64,000 bases of DNA from Marthasterias glacialis. Taxonomy: Eukaryota > Echinodermata > Asteroidea > Forcipulatida > Asteriidae. The position numbers and the translations under genes were made by a program. Within the stretch, counting starts at the first letter, position 1. Every line of letters starts with the position of its first letter. Below are positions 22,468 to 30,953 of this stretch, in pieces. The stretch spans positions 12,386,634 to 12,450,633 of the forward strand of contig OU452235.1 of the NCBI GenBank assembly GCA_911728455.2. Reading direction: 5' to 3'. The notes under the pieces were generated by a model. The model had not been told where the DNA came from. It worked only from the letters and a program-made list of their open reading frames with translations, and ran no database searches.

Positions 22468-22693
22468 AATCACAAGGAAAACTGACTAGGTTAAATTGTA
22501 GTTCAATTTTGAGGTGAACAAAGAAAAAATGACTAACAGGATTCTAACCTGTGACCCCCGGATTAAATGCTGGCGCTCTACCAATAGAGCTATCCAGTCC
22601 TACTGTTGGCGGTCTCCCAATTTTTTCAATATCTTTGTTCGGGGGGTGCCAGTCAGAGGCCATCCAACCTGAAACTGAACAATAACCACCAAG
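22468..22693 (-). mobile_element. tRNA-derived SINE, family 1, copy 1 of a tandem pair
   Basis: On the minus strand it has a tRNA-like head with box A-like TAGCTCTATTGGTAGAGC and box B-like GGTTAGAATCC. It is flanked by ATCTTTGTTCGGGG on the plus-strand right and TTCAATTTTGAGGTGAACAA on the left. The adjacent unit at 22768 has the same landmarks in the same order. Confidence 0.75.
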
Positions 22694-22767
22694 TTTGTGA
22701 TACAACCTGGGAAACGGCAGGGCAGGGATCACCTGAATGGCACGCAAACTTTTATTTCAAAAATCAA

Positions 22768-22995
22768 GCACTAAACCACAAGGGAAACTGGGTAAAATTA
22801 ATTCAATTTTGGGGTGAACAAAGACAAATTGACTAGAGTGAGATTTGAACCTGCGACCTTTGGATTAATGTGCCCCCGGTCTACTAACTGAGCTATCTTG
22901 CTCTAGTGTCGGTGGTTTTCCTATTTTTTCAGTATCTTTGTTCGGGGGTGCCAGTCAGAAGCCATTAAACCTGAAACTTTTAGTAACTGCCACTC
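22768..22995 (-). mobile_element. tRNA-derived SINE, family 1, copy 2 of a tandem pair
   Basis: Minus-strand tRNA-like head with TAGCTCAGTTAGTAGA and GGTTCAAATCTC, better preserved than the neighbour. The shared flanks TTCAATTTTGGGGTGAACAA and ATCTTTGTTCGGGGGTGCCA make the two units direct repeats about 300 bp apart. A functional tRNA is unlikely because the acceptor stem does not close well. Confidence 0.75.
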
Positions 22996-23759
22996 GCAGC
23001 ATCAAATCTGCGGACACAATGTTACATCAGCCATGCAGCTGTTGCTAAGTAGACGTATACCAAATACCACAATATTTGTTGGTTGACAAATTTTAAAAAC
23101 ATCATAAAAGCAAACAAACTTTTCTTTAATATTGAGTTAATTTATACGAAAGCAATCTTGAATGGTCATAACAACAAAATAATGAAATCATCAGCAAAAT
23201 TGTTAGGTTTAAATCTCATTTTTATTTTCCAAAAGATCTGGAAACAACAATTTTCGCTATCAAAAAAGAAATACACTGATCTGACATAAAAACCAAATAC
23301 ACTACAATGTGCAGGGTTGACATTATAAGAGCTTGTCATTCGGACTTGACTCAAACAAGTATTCTGAGAATATTTTCATGAAATATCTTAATTTGGGATT
23401 GACACTGCCACTTGTTAGCTTTTTGGGGAATACATAACAATTCCATTGAAACCCGGGGCCAATTTATTGCCTGTTTCAAATTTGATACGAGTGGAAATAT
23501 GTGTAGGGCGATCCATCGAGTTCTGTCCTTGATGCATTGACCAATCACAGTCAGCGAATGCTCGGCAAAAAACATGACCAATACCGCTCGTGTTTAACTG
23601 CCCTTACCAAAAGGAAAACGAGCTGCCACCATTTTGGACTGCTGCATTAGTGCATTTTATGTTTGGAGAGGTGTGCTGGCATACTGTACGAACAGTTGCA
23701 CGCATGCATCCAAGTGGGCAGGTTTAAGAGGACAGTCTCAAATACAGTTTGACCAACAT

Positions 23760-24062
23760 TAATAATAATTTGGGAGGCTTAATCAGCCTTACTCACAGCT
23801 GAGAAGCTGAATTGCGAAGGATGCGGTCGAGCCACAGGCATTATATGCCACCTTTGGCAGCCAGCCACATCGACCCATGCAATGACCACGAAGTTCAACC
23901 AGAGATTTGTTTGAGATTTTTCTGAAGGGAGGAAAACCTGAGGAAAAACCCTGGTGGCACAAGAGAGAACCAACACACATATCTACTCACACGTGGCCCT
24001 AGCTGGGAATTGAACCAGTGGTGAGAGGTGAGTGCTTCACGCACCAGCCAACCCATGCCACC
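23760..24062 (-). mobile_element. tRNA-derived SINE, family 2, second copy
   Basis: Colinear with the element at 7475-7846: 'AATTTGGGAGGCT' after a short TAATAA tail, 'TTTGGCAGCCAGCCACATCG', and a head with box B-like GGTTCAATTCC on the minus strand. The tail is only two or three units long here. Confidence 0.7.
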
Positions 24063-24218
24063 ATTTGACTTAAAAAGTGAAGAACAAATCTTTTGAAGAG
24101 TAACACTGGACAATTTAGTTCCCTTTGAGTTTAAGGAGTTTTGACTGAAAGGTGGTATGTAAGTGACATTAAAAAAGGGGAAAGATAGCCCTGAACGGAA
24201 AAATTTGTCAGTAAAAGT

Positions 24219-24224
24219 TTTATT
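24219..24224 (-). terminator. probable PSMB6 polyadenylation signal
   Basis: AATAAA on the minus strand, about 217 bases beyond the PSMB6 stop codon. Confidence 0.5.
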
Positions 24225-24242
24225 AATACACATATTTAACAT

Positions 24243-24335
24243 CAGGCCTGGAACTTCACAGAGGGTGCAGAGACCATTGCCTCTGTTGTCCTGGTTTTGG
24301 CCTTGGTGCCCATTTTCAAGGTTCCCTTAATAGCT
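24243..24335 (-). repeat. GGCCTG-type interspersed repeat, reverse orientation
   Basis: Plus strand begins ATCAGGCCTGGAACTTCACA and continues through ATTGCCTCTGTTGTCC to TTGGTGCCCATTTTC, the reverse of the copies at 25072 and 32475. Confidence 0.55.
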
Positions 24336-24440
24336 AAAAGTACCCATGCCATTCCTCAGGAGAATTGAGGTCGCCTTGCTTCTCTCTGCATGAATGAAAT
24401 TCTTAAGCCTGAAACACATTTAAATAATACGTAAGTTAAT

Positions 24441-27400
24441 TTATCCCTCGTAGAATTTGGGTAGCTCGTTCCCGAGGATCGTTCGTCGTTCGACTCCATC
24501 TTTGGTGATACTTGCTAAACGGATTATACCACCGCTGGAACCGTCACGGAACATGGCCAGACCCAAACCTACGAGAAAAACAATGCGGACAAAAAATTTA
24601 CATTCATGAATACTTATTGCTAGGTGGAAAAATATAACTTGGGTATTCGTATCAGAGTGGCTAGTCGGGAAAACAAGTATGAGAATTTACCAGGAAATTC
24701 TTTGTGCTAAACATAAAAGAGCAAGTTAGGAACTTGTGAGGAAAAACAAGTTTAAAGGCTTTAACCCTTTTTATTAATTATTATTTAATATGAAATATTT
24801 AACACCATGAAGACCATGTATATCTGGATAATAATGCCCAGACATTGCTTGTTTTATACCACTCAAAGTTTATCCCTCAAAATAGAAACCAATCGATTGT
24901 ATAAATATTTCGGTTATACCCTTTTGCTGATTTGTGGTAAGCACTGTTTATCCTGCCAGAAAATCTATAAGCAACTTGAGTAAGGTTTGAACCCATGACC
25001 CCCACCCTATAGAGCATATCAATCACGAGACGACCAGGCCTGGCCTTGGTGACCTCTCCCATTTTTTCCTTGGTAAAGGCCATCTCTATGAGGAAATTGT
25101 AAGTTTGTATTACAAGGGCACCAAGGCAATGACAAGGGGCAAAGGAGGCAATTGCCTCTGTTGCCTCCGTGAAGTATCAGGCCTGGGGTGGATTTCACAA
25201 AACTAGTTCTAACTGAGGACCAGTCCTATAAGTTAGGACTAGTTACTCATCCTAACTCGAGCTTTGTGAAATCCACACCTGGACCCCTGTTTAAATCCTG
25301 TAAACAGCAGCTGGTAGAAGCGCAACAATTTTTTTGATGCAGTAGTAGATCGATCCATTAAGCCCCGCCCTTGCTCTATTGACCAATCACAGACATGATT
25401 GTGCAACCAGAAGTCCGTCAAACGTCTGACAAAAACGTCAGTGCATTATGGTGGGTGGGGCTTAATGGATCGGTCTATTGCATCAGGGATATTCAAAAGA
25501 ATAATTTGTTTTTCGCACGTGTCCGTAATGATTTTGACGGGGGAATTTACGATGAGTCCGCTAAACATTTTATCATCAATTACTGATAGTAACATTCCTA
25601 AAATGTACGTACCATCAGCAACAAATTTGAGGCATTGCTCCTTGTTCATGTTCTCCTTATAGGCGGAATCCAGGTAGCCATAGATGTAGGTACTACCTGA
25701 GCCTCCCATGGCTACTTGTTGATGTACAATCATCCCTCCGATTGGTACTGAATACACCTGCAGAATGACAAAGCAAAGGAAAAACAGATAAACACTACAC
25801 AGCACAGTCCCCAGAGCCCAATTTCATACAGCTGCTAAAAGTGACCGGTATCCTGCTTGTTTGTGCTGAGCAGAAAATTGTAAAGGACTATTTTCTTGAC
25901 GTAGTTGAGAACTGACATTTTGAGATTGAGACCTGGAGGTCAATGATTGAAACTAAAACTGCAATAAGACCCCCCAAAAATAGGAAGAGACCAAGCTATC
26001 AACTCTGAATCTCCCCCACAACAACAAAAACAGCGATGCTGTTGAAACTCCTCAGCCCTTTAAATACATTGTAGGTAACCAAAGATATCCACAAACCACA
26101 TGTTCCTTTAGCCGAGCACTGTGACCCGGACATTTGACCTGTTCATCCCCAAACAATCCCAGCTTTTCTTTCCCCACGGGCAACCACCCAACAAAGTGAC
26201 AAGTCCAAATGTTACATCTAACTTGTCTTACAGTCCGGAAACCATTTAACCATCATCACCAGGGTGACCTTGACCTTTGACCTTTTCACCCCAAAACAAT
26301 CCCAACTTTCCTTTCCCCAAGGGCAAAAGTACCTGGGTGTCCGTTTGGACAGGCGGATGTCCAGACGGACGCCCTCGGCAATGACAATGTCCTTTCAGGT
26401 TATGGGGCTGAAGGGTAAAAATAGTCACAAGACTTGAATTGTACAACACTGCCCCAAATACAACAAAAAGTGCGACATTCATACCTGTCCACCTTTGACC
26501 TTATCCCAACCAGCCACAATGATTCCAGCGGATAGAGAATCTCGATTCTCGTAGCACAAATTCCTGAACAGATTGGCTGCAGTCCGAACAAGAGGCGGCT
26601 CTCCTGTGTTCATGCTGTGCAAAAAATGATAAACAATACAGTTTTGAGATGTACATGTAATAATACTGGAGTCCTATAAAGCACATGTTTCTACCAGCAA
26701 TAAGGCGAATGTACTCAAGGTGCTTATTATATTATTTTTTTATTTATTATGAGACCCATTTATGCAGCACCTTATAAGGGGTACAAGGTGCTGTGGTGCA
26801 TTCAGCAGCCACTGCCAGGAACACTGAGGCAAACCCCCTCTCTTAGGAATAAGTGTACTGGGTTCTTTTACTACGAGCATTACACAATGCATGGGACCAA
26901 CGGCTTTACGTCCCATCATAAGGACGAAGCAATAATTGTGACGTGTATTGCACAAGTATCAAGACCAGGACTCAAACCCACTCTCTGCTGATCAGAAACA
27001 CCAGAGCTTGAGTCCAGTGCGCTTGACTGCTCGACCAGGGCAAGCCACATGTAATATGTAAAGTTGTTACCTCAAAAAACGGTGACGTAAGCAGTATTTT
27101 TCTTTGATTGGAGGGGGCTGCAAAGACGTTTCCATAGACCATGTAACCTGTGACATCACATGTTTACGAAAGAGCCACAGAGCCTGGACTTCCTGCAGGC
27201 ATGATTTGTACACGGCCCAATGGAAGAAACTTAAAATCTTATATTTTGTGGAGATTGCACCGTCTGATTTTTATCAACTTTTGATATGAAGAAAGGGGGC
27301 ACATCTCAAAACTAGGCCTTTTCAGCTGTTATTTTTGTAACTCTTAAATTTATGTGGAAATTATGACAGAGAATGTAAAATTTCCCACGTGACCTAGCCT

Positions 27401-30400
27401 GCCATAAAGGTCCTGGAATTTTGGAGGTTAATCTTTTTTGTAAACAAAGGTTCCATGGTCCTTAGGAGGGATAATAGTTACTTGCCTGTGTACATCAAGA
27501 TGGTATGTGACTATGTCAGCAACTGCTTGTGTGTCCGCTGCCGACCCTGACCGACAACAATATATGGAGTCATGAACCTTGGTTAATTTATCGGTCACAC
27601 GATTTCCGATGTAGGCACTGTTGACAAAAAAAAAACAATTACCAAAGTTTAGAAAGATCTGAACAAGGTTGCCATTGTGATCATCAAAATCTTAAATGAT
27701 CAGGGCCTATTTCATAGCGGTAATTAAGCAGAAAATATTACTTAGACATTTTCTGCTAAGTAGAAATGAGCAGGATACCAGTTACAATTTGTATATGTGA
27801 AATGGCAGTTTGGGCGGTAACCTTATTCTGGTAAGCATAATTTGTTTGTGCTTCTAGCTACTTTTTGTGCTTTTAAAAGCAACTCTATGAAATTGGCCCC
27901 TGTTTGGGACAAACAAATGGAAAAAAAAACCCTTTACATTGACCGCCACCTGCCAACACACCGATGGACTGTGTGACACCTCTGTAGTGTTGGTGGTGGT
28001 GGTGAGGAGGTGGAGGGGAATAGTTATAGTTGTATAGACACTTCTCAGATGACGTCACTGTTTTCCATGCTGGAGTACTTTATACACGAGCACGTCATGC
28101 ACACATCACACAGTAACTTTACTAGAATCTATTCAAACATGTGCTACGAAGCGCAATGCTGGACGGCCCTACGCGTTTGGTCGCACATGTGCTTAAGCAC
28201 AAAAAGTAGCTATAAACAAACAAATTATGCTTACAAGAATGAGGTTACCGCCCAAACTGCCATTTCTTACATACAAATGGTAACTGGTATCCTGCTCATT
28301 TCTGCTTAGCAGAAAATGTGTGAGTAACATTTTCTACTTAAGCACCTCTATGAAATGTAGTACATGTGTAGTACTCAAGCAATGCATGGTAGACCTCAAG
28401 CATTGCTACAGAAATGTGGCTTCAGTAAGAAGGGTCTATTAAGAGTAGGCCGACTTGGCTCTCCTTACCCTGACGTCGTTCTTGAATCTGCACCCAGCAC
28501 TACACCCCCATCAAACTCCACAGCCATAATGGTCGTCTTGAATTAATAAAAAGAAGTGAAGAAAATTTAGTACAGTTTGAAAAACAGTGTTAATACAATG
28601 CGCGCTTGTAATAAAGTGCCCTCAAATACTTAAGAAATTAAAGTTGTATTAATTTAACGTACAAAACTACTCAATAAAAATTGTACACGATTATGAAGTG
28701 CATACATTATACAACATTAGAATGTAGCCTAATTAATTGAATTACAGATCCAGTATTAACTGGGGCACTGTGTGTACGTAGGCCTACTCCTTTATTGACA
28801 TTTTGCCTATGTTGTTGTATAAGACCCAGTAACTGGGGCGCTGTACTCCTTTTTTGAGATTTTGACATTATCTGTCAAACTAGCACCCCAGTAAGGAATA
28901 TGTAGTAACTGCAACGGTCAGGAGGATTTAAAACACCTCTGTTAAAAAAAATGCCTTAGACTCAACAGAATTGCTCAAAATTCACCTGCTGTCTTCTTCA
29001 AGTGTTTAAGGTGAAATAAAATGCATTTAATTGTACTAATCGATGATTTTTTGGGCCTCTGACAACCCTGCCGTTACAATCGCCATTTTTATTACTAATG
29101 TCACGACTGTCTCCTGACTTGAAAAAAGTTGTATTAATGTCGCTGGGATTTTTTTTTTAACAGAGGTGTTTTCAATCCTCTTGACCGTTGCAGTAACTAA
29201 TAATAGTAATACTACATATTCCTTACTGGGGCGCTAGTAGAAGTACGACAGATAATGTCAAAATCTCAAAAACTTGAGTACAGCGCCCCAGTTACTGGGT
29301 CTATTGTTGTATAAATCTTACATGTATGTGTCTGACGTCATGAGTCCCACAATAGAGATATGTACAACAGCACCCTCACTGAGGTCAAAATGGCCGTCCA
29401 TAAACTCTATTACTTAGGCCTAGCCCTAGGCCTAATTATTTTTATTAACGTTTAATAATATTGCTGGACATGCTGGAATGATGTCCTAGCTAGCCCCATA
29501 CATTGTACCAATACGCTGGACTCCCTCCGCTTCTTGGCCCAACGAACCGAGACATCAACTTTCGAATCGAGACTTACTTTTTTGGGCAAATTTATCCCTC
29601 AGTGATCGGTCGGACGTTGCTTTCAGACATATCAGACTCACAGACAGAGTCTGGAGAAGATTTCCGCACGATCCCCCGTGCGATAAATCCTAGGCTTTTG
29701 ATGGAATTTTATGTCAAATCTCGGTGATATAAGCCCATGTCAACGACGGCGGAGGAGCCATGATGGTTTGTTCAGTGTGGGTTGTATTCCTGCACTAATC
29801 TTTATTCCAGCAGTCATTTTGCGACGTTTACCTGATGGTGGTGATGTCAAGGTTTCGCGCAGCAGTAAACGTTCTTGAATGTGCTGACTAAACGTGTGCA
29901 TTGGACGACGGACAACAGCACGACGAACGAATACACACTCATAGCGACACGAAAAAGACTAGCGCAGGAGTACGACGAGTCATAGCGCCCTCCTGCTGCA
30001 CAGCTGCGCAAAAAAAAAACCAACCGCAACCATCATGGCTCCTTCGCCATCGTTGACCAATCACTGAGGGATAAATTTGCCGAAAAAGTAAGTCTCGATT
30101 CAAAAGTTGATGTCTGGTTTTAGAGGACAGGGTTCGTTGGGCCAAGAAGCGGAGGGAGTCCAGCATATGGGCACAATGTATGGGGCTATGTCCTAGCATG
30201 TCAAGCGGAATGAGTTCATTCTTTTGACATTCTTTTTTACTACTGTAGGCACTACATTTAGTTCTAGGCTTTAAAATGAAATTGACAAAACTTAAATAAG
30301 GTAAGAAAAGAGAACAAAGCGCCCTCTTCGGCTACCGCTGCAAAAAGTTAACCTGCCCAAGCAATGAATGGTGGAGACAGAATGTAAACACACGGATTGT

Positions 30401-30565
30401 CAGTCTTAAAAGCTAAATGATTGCACAAAACTTCACACAGTTATAAGAAAATACATTGTTAATTACCCCGGTTTTCTCTTCGGCCGTCATCCATGCCGGT
30501 AGCTGGCAATTCGCTTCGCAAATTGCGGCTGCTTTTCCTCTGGTTTGGTTCATGGGTAGCGCCAT
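24441..30565 (-). CDS. PSMB6: 20S proteasome subunit beta-1 (PSMB6)
   Basis: Six exons: 30565-30467, 28536-28469, 27617-27486, 26614-26485, 25757-25613 and 24568-24441 (TAA at 24441-24443), 702 bases, 233 residues; human PSMB6 has 239. This is the caspase-like catalytic subunit of the 20S core. A 33-residue propeptide ends in Gly, and autocleavage should expose Thr1 of [19 protein letters not shown]. Catalytic Asp17 (in GADSR) and Lys33 (in NRVTDKL) are present. [47 protein letters not shown] and [14 protein letters not shown] are family hallmarks. The exon-1/exon-2 junction falls exactly at the Gly-Thr cleavage site. Intron 3 begins with GC rather than GT (CACAG/GCAAGT); only this choice keeps frame. 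An upstream in-frame ATG at 30652 exists, but the one at 30565 gives the usual propeptide length. Divergent from the PR-domain gene. Confidence 0.95.
25072..25184 (+). repeat. GGCCTG-type interspersed repeat
   Basis: Contains ATCTCTATGAGGAAATTGTA, GGGCACCAAGGCAATGAC, AATTGCCTCTGTTGCCTCCG and terminal ATCAGGCCTGG. It lies in PSMB6 intron 5. Confidence 0.75.
25187..25280. mobile_element. short palindromic MITE, GTGGATTTCACAAA ends
   Basis: Inverted ends GGTGGATTTCACAAA and TTTGTGAAATCCACACC, with inner inverted GTCCTATAAGTTAGGACTAG-type arms. The repeat of GGACTAGTCCTAACT type is common in marine invertebrate genomes (from memory). Confidence 0.7.
25335..25485. mobile_element. MITE with TGATGCA ends, about 150 bp
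   Basis: Left arm TTGATGCAGTAGTAGATCGA then TCCATTAAGCCCCGCCC; right arm GGTGGGGCTTAATGGATCGG then TCTATTGCATCA. A segment resembling TTGACCAATCACAGTCAG also occurs near 23540. In PSMB6 intron 5. Confidence 0.65.
25816..25880. mobile_element. end fragment of MITE family A
   Basis: Begins AGCCCAATTTCATACAGCTG and has the GTATCCTGCTTG and GCAGAAAATT pieces of the family; the second terminus is missing. Confidence 0.5.
26740..27050 (-). mobile_element. tRNA-derived SINE, family 4
   Basis: On the minus strand the head carries GACTCAAGCTCTGGTGTTTC and a box B-like stretch near GGGTTTGAGTCC. The body includes GGGTTCTTTTACTACGAGCA (plus strand) and the tail is TTATTTATTA. A close copy is at 41322-41630. 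It lies in a PSMB6 intron just below exon 4's upstream border. Confidence 0.65.
27702..27902. mobile_element. MITE family A copy
   Basis: Ends CAGGGCCTATTTCATAG and CTCTATGAAATTGGCCCCTG, interior GAGCAGGATACCAGTTAC. In PSMB6 intron 2. Confidence 0.75.
28187..28360. mobile_element. MITE family A copy, inverted, ends worn
   Basis: Reads GTGCTTAAGCACAAAAAGTA at the left and CTTAAGCACCTCTATGAAAT at the right, with TGGTATCCTGCTCATTTCTG inside. Lies close to PSMB6 exon 2 (28469). Confidence 0.65.
28749..28811. mobile_element. fragment of foldback family 2
   Basis: Starts AGATCCAGTATTAACTGGGG and continues into ACTCCTTTATTGACATTTTG, a worn version of the family 2 end. The complete element at 28822 begins immediately beyond it. 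Confidence 0.55.
28822..29303. mobile_element. complete foldback element, family 2 (about 482 bp)
   Basis: Long inverted ends beginning AGACCCAGTAACTGGGGC extend inward for well over 100 bases, through TGACATTATCTGTC and ATTCCTTACTGGGG-type pieces. The flanks TTGTTGTATA (28812-28821) and TTGTTGTATA (29304-29313) form a 10-bp target duplication, 11 if one more A is counted. There is no transposase frame. Duplication length and long inverted ends fit the Mutator-like superfamily (inference). In PSMB6 intron 1. Confidence 0.85.
29491..30187. mobile_element. 697-bp foldback element, family 1
   Basis: Inverted ends TAGCCCCATACATTG and CAATGTATGGGGCT continue inward through CTCCGCTTCTTGGCCCAACG and AAATTTATCCCTCAGTGATC, about 115 bases each with small gaps. 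An exact 10-bp target duplication ATGTCCTAGC lies at 29481-29490 and 30188-30197. The centre has no convincing transposase. In PSMB6 intron 1. The 93-bp element at 13350 has the same ends. Confidence 0.88.
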
Positions 30566-30953
30566 CTTGTTTTGTTTGTAGAATGGTTTCCGACGGTGTG
30601 TTCTTTTTACGCGTAAATTGAGACTGTCACCAGCGGAAATAATGACTGGCATGTTTTGATCCAGGCAGCTCTTCTCGATCCAGGACGCATATTTTCATGA
30701 GCGCAGCAATTTTGTATTTCAACGTGTAGTTGAATCAGTTAAATTAAGTTCATATAATTCTCAATCGACATCAAAACAATGAAAATGCAGATGTTCCTTT
30801 TGATTTATTTTCCATTATGGGTTTACAGTTACATTAGAGAGAGAGCTTACGACTGAGTTTACAGTAAAACGGTTGCGGTCTGTAATTACGACACGACATA
30901 CAAGTTCAAAAATAAAAAAGCGGTAACCATTGAATTCTGGGTAAAAACCCGAG
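30566..30953. promoter_or_regulatory. bidirectional promoter between PSMB6 and the PR-domain gene
   Basis: Only 388 bp separate the two opposed start codons. Each ATG lies inside a YY1-like context: AAGATGGCGCTA on the PSMB6 side and GAGATGGCGGCGGAAG on the other, the latter also containing an ETS-like CGGAAG core. No clear TATA box. Transcription should start close to both ATGs. Sharing of regulatory sites is inferred from distance and motifs. Confidence 0.6.

Larger units (their letters stand above)
17185..24218. other. intergenic region between XXYLT1 and PSMB6, no gene recognised
   Basis: Seven kilobases between two convergent genes. It contains GGCCTG-type repeats (18300-18410, 18896-19023), poly-T and TTATT runs near 18600 and 19760-19812, two GCATGCAACT-type MITEs (21236, 22120), a tandem SINE pair (22468-22995) and a SINE with an ATT tail (23760-24062). 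Open frames here are short, AT-rich or lie within repeats. Confidence 0.7.

Noticed and set aside
22830-22910. Possible functional tRNA gene on the minus strand
   Set aside because: Box A and box B are present, but the acceptor stem does not pair well and the unit belongs to a tandem SINE pair.
29503-29727. Plus-strand frame of 74 codons
   Set aside because: Lies entirely inside the 697-bp foldback element and has no transposase motif.
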